From positions 1,240,001 through 1,304,000 of the forward strand of contig NZ_OY781106.1 in the NCBI RefSeq assembly GCF_963676475.1: 64,000 bases of DNA. Direction: 5' to 3'. The notes below the pieces were generated by a model. The model was given only the letters and a program-made list of their open reading frames with translations, did no database searches and was not told where the DNA came from. The translations under genes were made by a program, and so were the position numbers. Below are positions 33,292 to 41,775 of this stretch, one piece after another. This DNA comes from an uncultured Celeribacter sp. Lineage in GTDB: Bacteria; Pseudomonadota; Alphaproteobacteria; Rhodobacterales; Rhodobacteraceae. The number at the start of each line of letters is the position of its first letter. The first letter of the stretch is position 1.

Positions 33292-34512
33292 ATGCACCTG
33301 CTTTCTGCTCATAACCGCGACGAGTTTTTGGCGGTCCCACAACTCATCCGGTTTGATTATTCCGAAGGGCGCGATGGCCGAGAGCCGACCGTGCTCATCA
33401 AGGGTAGCACCCTTCTTCTCAAATACATCGTCCTCGGGGCACGAATGCAACTTGCGTTCGCATCTTGCGACGGGCAACTACTGTATGCGCTCCGCGTGTT
33501 TGATGATGACAACAACGGCGGCATACTTTGGTCGGTAGCTGAGCGCCAAGAAGAATTGGATGCCATTCGCGGCATGGCCCAAGCGCAACCGTTGGTCGCG
33601 TTCTTGTTCAATGAGATTGCCGTTAACGTGGCGTGGAACGGTTATCCCCCACTAGAAACTTCGACAAGGCTAACCAAGCTTGTTGAAGGTGCATCGCTAG
33701 GCGTTGTCGATCACAGAGCGATCAAGGGCAAAGCAACGAAACTCTTGAACAAGCTGGGCAGCAGTGAAGGCACAAGCGTTGATTGGATGATACTCGAAAT
33801 CGGTGGCAGAAGCGATTGGAAGCCCCTTCGCAACCGCTTCATAACGGCTGCGGCCAATTCAAGCCTTATAGACGTGTTCAATCAAGACGAAGGCAACCAG
33901 CAAGAGCAAATCGGCATCTGGCTCACAGATAATCTTCACCCTTCGGGTGCCTACCATAGTCCGCAACGCCCCCACAAAGAGAACGAGACGCGTGAACTCA
34001 CCGACATTTTGTTGAGCTACAACTTCGGTGCTACGCTGATAGAGTCCAAGACGCTCTCCGTACTTGCGCGCGCGACGCTCCCTACGAGGGCGAAACTTCA
34101 ACGGGATGTTTCGTCGCATATTGATAAAGCATTCAAACAGCTTAGAGGCGGAATACGGAAGCTAAAGGAAGGCGTAGAAATAACTGATCGCAATGGAAAA
34201 GTCCTTTCCATAAACCGCGACAAGCCTGCTCACGCAATCGTGCTGGTTCCAGACTTGGACCTTATTGTAGACCCACAGAAATACGGCCTTGAGTTCATCA
34301 AGAGTTTTATGGCTGAAACCGGCGGCTTTGCGCACTTACTAGACATTTCGGAACTACTACGGGTGGTTCAGGCGGCGGAGATGTTGGCAGCACGTGGGAA
34401 AACAACAACACCTATGATGGCATTCGACTACTATTTAATTGAGCGCGCTAAGAAATCCGCAAACGCTGGAACGCTTTGCATCGAAGTTTTGCTACGCTTC
34501 GTTGAAGAATAG
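33292..34512 (+). CDS. Uncharacterised PD-(D/E)XK-like nuclease protein
   Basis: The 406-residue protein is not one I can name. Residues 233-254 read TRELTDILLSYNFGATLIESKT. Glu235, Asp238, then the strand with Glu251 and Lys253 fit the core of PD-(D/E)XK nucleases (ExxD...ExK). The first 230 residues are unassigned and the last 150 are mixed alpha/beta. The gene has a GGAAGG ribosome binding site, is AT-richer than its neighbours and lies at the edge of the element beside ardA. A defence or anti-plasmid role is therefore plausible but unproven. Confidence 0.75.
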   Translation: MHLLSAHNRDEFLAVPQLIRFDYSEGRDGREPTVLIKGSTLLLKYIVLGARMQLAFASCDGQLLYALRVFDDDNNGGILWSVAERQEELDAIRGMAQAQPLVAFLFNEIAVNVAWNGYPPLETSTRLTKLVEGASLGVVDHRAIKGKATKLLNKLGSSEGTSVDWMILEIGGRSDWKPLRNRFITAAANSSLIDVFNQDEGNQQEQIGIWLTDNLHPSGAYHSPQRPHKENETRELTDILLSYNFGATLIESKTLSVLARATLPTRAKLQRDVSSHIDKAFKQLRGGIRKLKEGVEITDRNGKVLSINRDKPAHAIVLVPDLDLIVDPQKYGLEFIKSFMAETGGFAHLLDISELLRVVQAAEMLAARGKTTTPMMAFDYYLIERAKKSANAGTLCIEVLLRFVEE

Positions 34513-34524
34513 ACAGGTAAGAAA

Positions 34525-34557
34525 ACCCCGGCTGCGCCGGTGCACGCAAACCGGGGT
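34525..34557 (+). terminator. Hairpin after the nuclease gene
   Basis: ACCCCGG (34525-34531) and CCGGGGT (34551-34557) form a 7-bp stem 13 nt past the stop codon. There is no strong T tract, so it is a possible terminator only. Confidence 0.4.
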
Positions 34558-34588
34558 CAGTTGCCCTTGGCACTTAAGGGAACTTTCG

Positions 34589-34915
34589 TCAGGCAGCGAC
34601 GGCGTAGGTGCTGCGGCAAACCTCTTGCGCCCGGCTGCGGTCCTTGGACGTGACCGCATATAGGGGGCAGAACAAGACGGCGGTTTCGGTCAAATCCAGC
34701 GCCAAGCCTTCGGCGGCAAGGGCTGCGTTCATGGATTGCGACGGCGACGTGATGCCCACAGCAACGACGCGGGGCACGTCCCATCGGCTTTCGGGAACGT
34801 GGTGCAAGATGTGGTGCAGCCGGTCGCTTACCGTGCCGATGCCGCTGCAGTCCCGATCTAGACGCTGATCCAGCACGGGCGCAGGCAAGGCCGCAGCGGC
34901 GCACAGGATCGGCAT
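34589..34915 (-). CDS. Hypothetical protein, 108 aa
   Basis: The ATG at 34915 has a strong GGGAGG site about 7 nt upstream, which supports a real gene. The 108-residue product has three to four cysteines and no clear membrane segment; I do not recognise the family. It is divergent from cobO and convergent with the nuclease gene. It may be chromosomal or the last gene of the mobile element; the boundary is not visible. Confidence 0.5.
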   Translation of the reverse strand: MPILCAAAALPAPVLDQRLDRDCSGIGTVSDRLHHILHHVPESRWDVPRVVAVGITSPSQSMNAALAAEGLALDLTETAVLFCPLYAVTSKDRSRAQEVCRSTYAVAA

Positions 34916-35110
34916 GGACGCCTCCCCCCCCTATCTCGGACAGGTCAACGGCGCTGGCGGGGCTGTCAGGGGCCAGCGGAAGCAACACAGGCCACATAGA
35001 CGTATGGAGGGATACTGCCGATGGACGTGAAGATTTGCGCCTTTCCCTGTTTACAGCTCTCTCTTTGGCTGCCAGTTTCCCGGCAGAAACAAAAACTGTC
35101 AGGAAACGCC

Positions 35111-35737
35111 ATGACCGATGACCTCACCGCCGACGACATCACCGCCCGCCACAACGAAAAAATGCGCAAAATCAAAGCCGCGCGGGACAAGTTGATGGCT
35201 ACGAAGACCGAGGAAAAAGGTCTCATCATGGTGCATACCGGCAGTGGCAAGGGCAAATCCTCGTCAGGCTTCGGCATGATCATGCGCTGCATCGGTCACG
35301 GCATGCCCGCCGCCGTCGTGCAATTCATCAAGGGCAACTGGGAGACCGGCGAAAAGACGCTGCTGCGCGAGCGTTTCGCCGACGAGGTGCGGTTTTTCGT
35401 CTCCGGTGAAGGCTTTACCTGGGAAACTCAGGACCGTGATCGTGACGTGGCGGCGGCACAAAACGGCTGGCGCATCGCCAAGGAACAGATTCTCGACCCT
35501 GAAATCCAGTTCGTCCTCTTGGATGAGATCAACATCGCGCTCCGCTACGATTATCTCGACATCGACGAGGTGGTCGATTTCCTGTTGACCCAAAAGCCGC
35601 CGATGACCCACGTCTGCCTCACCGGACGCAACGCCAAGCCCGAATTGATCGAGGCCGCCGATCTGGTGACCGAGATGACGCTGATCAAACACCCGTTCAA
35701 GGACGGGGTGAAAGCGCAAAAGGGCGTGGAGCTTTAA
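35111..35737 (+). CDS. cobO: Cob(I)yrinic acid a,c-diamide adenosyltransferase
   Basis: CobO attaches the 5'-deoxyadenosyl group to the corrin cobalt in cobalamin synthesis. The 208-residue protein starts at 35111 behind an AGGAAA site. It has the P-loop HTGSGKGKSSS (about residues 42-52), then FIKGNWETGEK, LLDEINIALRYDYLD and LTGRNAKPELIEAADLVTEM, all family signatures. A longer frame upstream has no family sequence. No cobalamin riboswitch was seen upstream. Confidence 0.95.
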   Translation: MTDDLTADDITARHNEKMRKIKAARDKLMATKTEEKGLIMVHTGSGKGKSSSGFGMIMRCIGHGMPAAVVQFIKGNWETGEKTLLRERFADEVRFFVSGEGFTWETQDRDRDVAAAQNGWRIAKEQILDPEIQFVLLDEINIALRYDYLDIDEVVDFLLTQKPPMTHVCLTGRNAKPELIEAADLVTEMTLIKHPFKDGVKAQKGVEL

Positions 35738-35740
35738 ACA

Positions 35741-35779
35741 CATCCGGCCCCGGCGCGGTGTCGCGCTCGGAGCCGGATG
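35741..35779. terminator. Hairpin between convergent cobO and FAH genes
   Basis: CATCCGGC (35741-35748) and GCCGGATG (35772-35779) form an 8-bp stem between two converging genes, the expected place for a bidirectional terminator. No T tract is present. Confidence 0.5.
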
Positions 35780-35796
35780 ATCACCGCAAATGCGGT

Positions 35797-36636
35797 TTAC
35801 CCATCCGCCACACAGAGCTGTCGTTGGGTGCCGAGACCCTCAATGCCCAATTCGACCACATCGCCGTCCTTGAGATAGCGCTGAGGCGACTTGCCCATGC
35901 CGACACCGGCGGGTGTGCCGGTCGAGATGATGTCGCCCGGATAGAGGGTGAAGAACTGCGACAGGTAGGAAATCAGGTAGGCCGGTTTGAAGATCATCGT
36001 CGCGGTCGTCCCATCCTGCATGCGTTCGCCGTTCACGTCACACCACATCGCCAGAGCGTCCGGGTCCTTGATCTCGTCAGGCGTCGCCAGCCACGGGCCG
36101 ACGGGGCCGAAATTGTCCGAGGACTTGCCCTTTGACCACTGCCCAGCGCGCTCAAGTTGAAACCCGCGCTCAGAGACGTCGTTCACGAGGCAATAGCCCG
36201 CCAGATGCTCCAACGCCTTGTCTTCGCTGACGTATTTCGCGGGCTTGCCAATCACGAGGCCCAATTCGACCTCCCAATCGACCTTTTCCGCGCCACGCGG
36301 AATCAGGATCGGATCGTTCGGCCCACAGATCGCAGAGGTGTATTTCGCGAAAATCACCGGTTCTTTCGGCAGTTCCATACCGCTCTCCTCGGCATGATCC
36401 GCGAAATTGAGCCCAATGCAGATGAATTTGCCCGTGCCACCCACGCAAGGCCCCAAGCGCACCTCTTCGGTGATCAAGGGCAGCGTCTCGATGTCGAGCC
36501 GGTTGAACTCGCGGAGCCGCGTCAACACATCGCCCGACAGATCGTCCAAATGATCCGACAGATCGCGCAGCCGGCCTTTGGCGTCGATCAACCCGGGCTT
36601 CTCCGCCCCTTTGGGGCCAAAACGTGTGAATTTCAC
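35797..36636 (-). CDS. Fumarylacetoacetate hydrolase family protein
   Basis: A 279-residue FAH-fold enzyme. KFICIGLNFADHAEESGM, the metal ligands in DWEVELGLVIG, VNDVSERGFQ and STGTPAGVGMG are typical of the ureidoglycolate lyase / 2-keto-acid hydrolase branch. Substrate cannot be told from sequence. I choose a GTG start at 36636, because AGGAGG stands about 8 nt upstream and the protein then starts MKFTRFG as in relatives. An ATG at 36732 would add an unrelated hydrophobic stretch. Confidence 0.9.
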   Translation of the reverse strand: MKFTRFGPKGAEKPGLIDAKGRLRDLSDHLDDLSGDVLTRLREFNRLDIETLPLITEEVRLGPCVGGTGKFICIGLNFADHAEESGMELPKEPVIFAKYTSAICGPNDPILIPRGAEKVDWEVELGLVIGKPAKYVSEDKALEHLAGYCLVNDVSERGFQLERAGQWSKGKSSDNFGPVGPWLATPDEIKDPDALAMWCDVNGERMQDGTTATMIFKPAYLISYLSQFFTLYPGDIISTGTPAGVGMGKSPQRYLKDGDVVELGIEGLGTQRQLCVADG

Positions 36637-36738
36637 TGGGGGTCCTCCTGTTGAGCTGAGGATGGCTTTTCCGCAGAAAAGGTAAAGCAAAAATCCTGCA
36701 CAGGCGCTTTGACCATCGACAAGGTGCCCCATATCCCC

Positions 36739-37350
36739 TCAGCGGACGATGGGTTTCGTCATTTCGGTCGCAGAGGAAAACCCAAAGACCGCTCGCAACG
36801 GGCCAAGCGACAAGACCGAGCGCTCCACAAATCCCAACCGTTCGTAAAGTGCGCGCGCCCGCGGATTGGTGTCGATGACATCCAGCCTGATCTGGCGCAG
36901 CCCCTGACGAGCGCAATAGACCTCTATCGCGTTCAAAAGTGCAGTCCCCACACCTTGGCCCCGCGCCGCCGGTTCCACGAAAATCCCGTCCATCAAGAGC
37001 GTATCCCCGTCGCATGTGCGTTCCAAAACATGGATCAAGGCCCCCCGAACACTGCCGCCGATCCAGCCATAGACACGCGCCATATCCCGCATGTCCCCTC
37101 CGACCAGCGCGCCCTGAGGCGATTTGAACCCCGCCATGCCGAGAAACGCCCCGTCTTTGGACACGGCAGAAATCGCGTGGGTCGGGTCCATGACGCGCTC
37201 AAGAAAGGCGACGGCCTTTTTCTCCGGCCCCAGAGGGTAGCGCAGCTTGCGCGAGAAAGCGCGCCAATATCCTTGCGCCGCCTGCGCACGATGCTGCGGT
37301 TTGACACCCTGCTCCACGGTGAAGGGCTCGGCTTGGAATATTGTACTCAT
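36739..37350 (-). CDS. GNAT-family N-acetyltransferase
   Basis: The 203-residue protein has the acetyl-CoA binding motif A GIFVEPAARGQGVGTALL and motif B RLDVIDTNPRARALYERLGF. The N-terminal 90 residues are family-specific. Substrate unknown. Start at 37350 (MSTIFQ) has GGAGT about 8 nt upstream. It is divergent from the hydrolase gene, leaving about 55 bp for both promoters. Confidence 0.9.
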   Translation of the reverse strand: MSTIFQAEPFTVEQGVKPQHRAQAAQGYWRAFSRKLRYPLGPEKKAVAFLERVMDPTHAISAVSKDGAFLGMAGFKSPQGALVGGDMRDMARVYGWIGGSVRGALIHVLERTCDGDTLLMDGIFVEPAARGQGVGTALLNAIEVYCARQGLRQIRLDVIDTNPRARALYERLGFVERSVLSLGPLRAVFGFSSATEMTKPIVR

Positions 37351-37405
37351 CAAACGCACTCCATAGTTACAAGTCGTAGATGGTGACAAAGGTAACGGAT
37401 TTCAA

Positions 37406-38431
37406 ATGAAGCGATGGGTATTTGGGGCGGTCGGGGGTGTGGCCCTCTTGGTGTGCGTCGTGATTTGGCGGCTGGGCGATCACGATCTGGAGCGCCGCCA
37501 CAGTGAAACGCTCTTTGTCACGGTCTCGGGCGCGCGCATTGCGGGAACGATCTGGCTCCCCGACGAGGCCCCGACAGCGGTGGTGGCGCTTGTGCATGGC
37601 GACGGCGCGCAGGATCGGACGTCCTCGGGCGGCTATGCGCCTCTGATCAATGCCTTTCTCGACCGGGGCTTTGCCATCGCGTCCTGGGACAAGCCAGGCG
37701 TTGGTCAAAGCGAGGGCAACTGGTTGCGGCAAACCATGCCGGACCGGACGGCGGAGACCCGCGCGGTTCTTGCGGTTCTCAAAGAGCGGTTCAAGGACAC
37801 CGCAGTCGGCGCCCTCGGCTTTTCTCAGGCGGGCTGGGTCCTCCCCGCCCTGACGCGCGCCGATGCGGATTTTCTGGTGACGGTCGGCGCGGCGGTCTCC
37901 TGGCAGGATCAGGGCGACTATTACACCGCCGTGCGACTGAAGCGCGAAGGCTATGATGCAAAGGCCATCACAGCCACGCTCGCCACGCAAAAGATCGAAG
38001 ACGACCGCCTCTTTGGCCCAAATGCAACGCCGGACAACAGGCCAGACGGCATGTCCCGCGACCGCTGGCAGTTCATCCGACTGAACCGAGGCGCAGACTC
38101 GCGACAGGCCCTCTCAACGCTGGACATCCCCTTGCTTGCACTCTGGGGCGCGGAGGATTTGAACGTCGACCCCGTTCGAAACCCGGAGATTTTTCGTGAA
38201 ACTCTCGGCAGTCGCCCCGACCGCACCCGCATCCCCGCCCGCATCGTTGTGGTTCCCAATGCAACGCACGGGCTTTTGAAGGCCCCGGAGTATAACTGGC
38301 AATTGACCAGCGAGTGGTCGCGCGTTGCGGTCGTCAGGTTTTTGCTCGAAGGCCGAAACGCCTATGCGCCCGATGCTTTGGACACGATGTTCGACTGGAT
38401 TGAGGGGATGGTGTATCTGGGGGGAAGGTAA
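37406..38431 (+). CDS. Alpha/beta hydrolase, membrane-anchored or secreted
   Basis: The 341-residue protein has an N-terminal hydrophobic segment (about residues 5-22). The alpha/beta hydrolase fold follows: VALVHGDGAQDR (oxyanion region), nucleophile Ser in GFSQAGW, Asp in WGAEDLNVD and His in PNATHG. It probably acts in the periplasm, tethered to the inner membrane. Relatives are broad esterases or peptidases; substrate is unknown. Confidence 0.88.
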   Translation: MKRWVFGAVGGVALLVCVVIWRLGDHDLERRHSETLFVTVSGARIAGTIWLPDEAPTAVVALVHGDGAQDRTSSGGYAPLINAFLDRGFAIASWDKPGVGQSEGNWLRQTMPDRTAETRAVLAVLKERFKDTAVGALGFSQAGWVLPALTRADADFLVTVGAAVSWQDQGDYYTAVRLKREGYDAKAITATLATQKIEDDRLFGPNATPDNRPDGMSRDRWQFIRLNRGADSRQALSTLDIPLLALWGAEDLNVDPVRNPEIFRETLGSRPDRTRIPARIVVVPNATHGLLKAPEYNWQLTSEWSRVAVVRFLLEGRNAYAPDALDTMFDWIEGMVYLGGR

Positions 38432-38667
38432 AGGGACGAAGTTGCCGTTCGCTGCAACCGCACCCTGCGGCGGGTCGAGCGTCGGCAATGCGCAGGAAGC
38501 AGACTTTACAAAGGCTGGGCATCAGGACGCCATGAGGAAGCATGAACGGTCCATTGCATGCTTTCAAGCGGTGGCCGGAGAATGTCGCAATTGAGCTGCG
38601 GGCCGAACAGACGCTGATAGGCGGCTTAAAGATTACGGTTCCCCAAATCGCCTTTCAAATTTTATAA
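38432..38667. other. Intergenic region with a possible dispersed repeat remnant
   Basis: No gene is supported. The 10-mer AAGCAGACTT at 38497-38506 occurs again as its reverse complement at 39769-39778 in another intergenic region nearby. Each copy is close to a TTCGCTGC word, which suggests decayed intergenic repeats. The right part becomes AT-rich. Confidence 0.35.
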
Positions 38668-38715
38668 TTAGTACATGCTCCAAAGGAATATCCTATCACT
38701 TGGAGCATGTACTAA
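38668..38715. promoter_or_regulatory. Perfect 16-bp inverted repeat before an orphan membrane gene
   Basis: The arms TTAGTACATGCTCCAA (38668-38683) and TTGGAGCATGTACTAA (38700-38715) are exact reverse complements separated by 16 nt. It ends about 22 bp before the TTG start of the next gene. It could be a regulator site or an RNA hairpin controlling that gene, or a terminator for the hydrolase upstream. Confidence 0.75.
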
Positions 38716-38737
38716 CAGGCTTGAGAGGTGAAGATCG

Positions 38738-39628
38738 TTGGATAGTTCAGGGAATGGATGGATTGCGATCATCAAAGATCTACCAATTTTGAGAGTTGTA
38801 CTCAACATGAGTGCCGGACAAGTGCTGACCTTAGCCATCTTGGGATTCGCGCTGTATGTTGGAGGAAGCGGCGCTTACATCTTGGGAGTCGTTGTCGGAT
38901 TGCCATGGTCAGTCGCGACGCTCATCAATCATGCCACGGTAGTACATCTAACTGGTCAACTGACATTTATGATATTGATCATATTGGCCTTATTTAAAGT
39001 GTCACGCTTACTCTCTACGGGAGCATTAATTCAGTGGAACTTTATGGTCTGTAAGTTTCGTCTTGGTCCTAAAAGGCCGAGAGGATTGCGAAACCCCGCC
39101 GTGTCTCGGTTGCAGCGTCAAATGAATAATGCAGTGGTTGAAGGTCGATCCCACAGAAGAATTGTACTTGGCATGCGCATCGTAATCGTTGTCGCGTTCT
39201 GCCTTTTCACATTTTTCAAAATTGAAACTCGTTACAGCACGACAACCCTACAAAACGTAGTACTATATTCAATGATTATACTGGGCGGGGCTATTGGTTT
39301 CACGGGCTCGATGTCGGCCTACCGCGTCGCAGAAAAAACGACACACAGAAAGTTCGTACGTACACCTGAAGGTAGTCGACTCACAGTCGTAACGGCACTT
39401 TTTCTGTGCATGATCCTCGGCATGGCACGAACATTTACAATGATGCATGGGCCCGCAGTGTACTACTCTTCGGAACGTGGGGTTTGCCAGTTGGCACCAA
39501 TGATGCCAGTATTTGGTGGTGATTTATACTTCGAACGTGAAAACTCCAACTTCGTTGTAATTTCTTCTAATAAGATAGCCTTTTATATCCCGCACCTGTC
39601 CTCGAATACGGCGCCGGCTTGCATATGA
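38738..39628 (+). CDS. Unknown multi-pass membrane protein, AT-rich
   Basis: The 296-residue protein has about five hydrophobic segments (roughly residues 27-45, 47-60, 70-90, 145-165, 175-195, with another near 225), separated by a basic cytoplasmic-looking loop at about 100-140. A C-terminal non-membrane domain with a few aromatics follows. I recognise no family. The start is taken as TTG at 38738, with GAGAGGTGAAG upstream; the next ATG is at 38807. Base composition is clearly more AT-rich than the flanking core genes, suggesting recent acquisition. Confidence 0.65.
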   Translation: MDSSGNGWIAIIKDLPILRVVLNMSAGQVLTLAILGFALYVGGSGAYILGVVVGLPWSVATLINHATVVHLTGQLTFMILIILALFKVSRLLSTGALIQWNFMVCKFRLGPKRPRGLRNPAVSRLQRQMNNAVVEGRSHRRIVLGMRIVIVVAFCLFTFFKIETRYSTTTLQNVVLYSMIILGGAIGFTGSMSAYRVAEKTTHRKFVRTPEGSRLTVVTALFLCMILGMARTFTMMHGPAVYYSSERGVCQLAPMMPVFGGDLYFERENSNFVVISSNKIAFYIPHLSSNTAPACI

Positions 39629-39934
39629 CGGCCATTACGGCGTGGTAAGCGAACGGCTAGGCGCCACGCCATCAACGCGCTGCATTTGAGTGGTTCATAC
39701 CCACACTTCGGTCATTAATGAATTACCCAGCGATGAGATCGCTCTCCTCTGTTCCTGCCAAAGGGGGCAAGTCTGCTTTGGGCTGAGACCGGACGAATGC
39801 ACCAGCCGCGAAGGACCGGCGCACGCGCGGGAGTTTGACCTCCAAACAGACCTTCGCTGCAAATGACAAGAGCCTCCCCCTTGCACCCCTCCGCACAATA
39901 CCCGAAACACATGCGCGACACAGGAGACGCACGC
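39629..39934. other. Intergenic region, no gene seen
   Basis: This gap of about 305 bp before the MFS gene holds no supported gene. It contains the reverse complement of the AAGCAGACTT word found at 38497-38506 and a TTCGCTGC word near 39855, in keeping with a worn intergenic repeat. A long minus-strand frame overlapping it is antisense to the MFS gene and is not credible. Confidence 0.4.
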
Positions 39935-41185
39935 ATGACCGACACACCACGGATCACAAGACGGGGAACAAGACGGAGCACAAGCTGGAAAGCCCCTGCG
40001 GCCTTTGCGCTGGCGACGCTGTTTTTCCTCTTCGAATTCATCTCCCGCATCGCGCCCTCCACCGCGACCACCGCAATCACGCAGGATCTTGATCTGACAA
40101 AGGCCGGTCTCGGCGTGTTTTCCTCTTTGTTCTTCTGGGTTTATGCGCCCATGCAGATCGTGGTCGGGCTGTTGCTCGACCGTTGGGGCGCGCGGCGGTT
40201 TGTGGTTCCGGCCATTGCGTTCTGCGCCGGTGGGATGGCGCTCATGGGCCTTGCGCCCAATGTGGTGATCGCCTCCGTCGGGCGGTTGATGACCGGGTTT
40301 GGCGCGTCTTTCGCCTTTGTCGGCGCGCTCTATGTGGTGAACCATTGGTTCGCGCCCGCGCGGTTTGCCTTGCTGTCAGGTCTCGTCAATGCGGTCGGCA
40401 TGTTGGGCACCGCAATTGGCGTCGTCTGGCTCACCTCTCTCACAGAGACCGCAGGTTGGCGCCCGTCCTTCATCGGCATCGGGATCACCGGCGGCGCGCT
40501 TTTCGTGCTCGCATTGTTCTTCTACCGCGAAGCGCCCTCGGCGGGCGACACCGACACCCATCCCAATCCCATCGGGCCTTTGAAACAGGTGATCAAAAGC
40601 CCACAGGTCTGGCTTTTGTCCCTCGTGGGCGCGCTGATCTACATGCCGATCAACGTCTATGGCGGGCTTTGGGGCAACGAAGAACTGATCGCCGATCACG
40701 CCCTTTCTCCCGTCTCCGCAGAGACCGCCGTCTCCATGATGTTTTGGGGCATGGCGGGAGGATCGGTGCTTTGGGGCGCCGTCTCAGATGCCTTGGGCCA
40801 TCGCAAATGGATCGTCTTCGCGGGCGCTGTGGCGGCCACGCTGTTCTGGGGCTGGGTCATATTGGGGGGCAGCAGCAACATGGTGCTGATCTCCGCCGCG
40901 CTCTTTATGGGGGGGCTGTTTTGTGGCGCGCAAATGCTGACATTCGCCATGGCGAAAGAGGGCCAGGACCAAAGCGCCGTTGGCACCGTCACCGCTTTCG
41001 TGAACATGATCGGGATCGGCGCCGCTTTGGTGTTTCAACCGCTGGTCGGCTGGCTTTTGGACCTCACGGGCGGCAATCACGCATTGGCGCTCTCTGCCGT
41101 GCCGATCTGCCTGGGACTTGCCGCGCTCATGATCCTCGCACTCAAGGAACCGGATCAGCCGCACCTCAGAGGCGGCAGGTCGTAA
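39935..41185 (+). CDS. MFS transporter
   Basis: The 416-residue protein has 12 hydrophobic segments, motif A-like LLLDRWGARRF between helices 2 and 3, and the N-terminal helix text FLFEFISRIAPST common in a group of proteobacterial MFS permeases of unknown substrate. The ATG at 39935 has AGGAGA about 8 nt upstream. The convergent Rrf2 gene ends only 3 nt away. Confidence 0.9.
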   Translation: MTDTPRITRRGTRRSTSWKAPAAFALATLFFLFEFISRIAPSTATTAITQDLDLTKAGLGVFSSLFFWVYAPMQIVVGLLLDRWGARRFVVPAIAFCAGGMALMGLAPNVVIASVGRLMTGFGASFAFVGALYVVNHWFAPARFALLSGLVNAVGMLGTAIGVVWLTSLTETAGWRPSFIGIGITGGALFVLALFFYREAPSAGDTDTHPNPIGPLKQVIKSPQVWLLSLVGALIYMPINVYGGLWGNEELIADHALSPVSAETAVSMMFWGMAGGSVLWGAVSDALGHRKWIVFAGAVAATLFWGWVILGGSSNMVLISAALFMGGLFCGAQMLTFAMAKEGQDQSAVGTVTAFVNMIGIGAALVFQPLVGWLLDLTGGNHALALSAVPICLGLAALMILALKEPDQPHLRGGRS

Positions 41186-41188
41186 AGC

Positions 41189-41674
41189 TCAGTTCAGCCG
41201 CGAACCGTTACAGCCCTCCTGCGGCATCATCATATCCGGGTGCGGCAGGTTCAACAGCGCCTCTAGCCCCGCGTTGTCCGCCACCAGATCGGCCAGCGTC
41301 ATCTCGTCGAGCACCTTGTAAAAGGCTTCCAAAGCCGCCGACAGCGCCAGACGCAAACGACACACAGCCTGAAGCGGACAGGTGTTGTCATGCGCTGCGA
41401 AACATTCGGCAAAGGGCACATGCGCCTCGAAATGCCGAAACACCTGACCGATGGTGATCTCATCGGGTTTGCGCGCCAAAACGATCCCGCCCGCCCGTCC
41501 GCGCGTGGTCTCGATATAACCTTCATTGGCCAAAAGATGCACGACCTGCGCCAGATGGTTTTCCGAGGCATTCGCGACCTTGGCGATGCCCGCACGGCGC
41601 ACCATATGGCCCTCGTTCACGGCACAGGCCATGAGCACGCGCATGGCGAGGTTGGTTCGGATCGTCAAACGCAT
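41189..41674 (-). CDS. nsrR: Rrf2-family regulator, NsrR-like
   Basis: This 161-residue Rrf2 winged-helix protein has three cysteines at about 91, 99 and 105 (ECFAAHDNTCPLQAVC), the spacing seen in NsrR and suited to an iron-sulfur cluster that senses nitric oxide. The helix-turn-helix covers about residues 28-52. NsrR usually represses NO-detoxifying genes such as hmp, but none is adjacent here. The symbol rests on the cysteine pattern. Confidence 0.82.
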   Translation of the reverse strand: MRLTIRTNLAMRVLMACAVNEGHMVRRAGIAKVANASENHLAQVVHLLANEGYIETTRGRAGGIVLARKPDEITIGQVFRHFEAHVPFAECFAAHDNTCPLQAVCRLRLALSAALEAFYKVLDEMTLADLVADNAGLEALLNLPHPDMMMPQEGCNGSRLN

Positions 41675-41775
41675 GGCTGATGGTCTCCATCTGAGGCTAA
41701 AGGCGCGTGCGGATGTCCGGCACGTTACAGGGCGTCAAATTGCCGTGACGTTGATCTGGATCAGAAAGGTATATT

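Noticed and set aside
34916..35110. Cobalamin riboswitch upstream of cobO
   Set aside because: I looked for the conserved B12-box text on both strands and did not find it.
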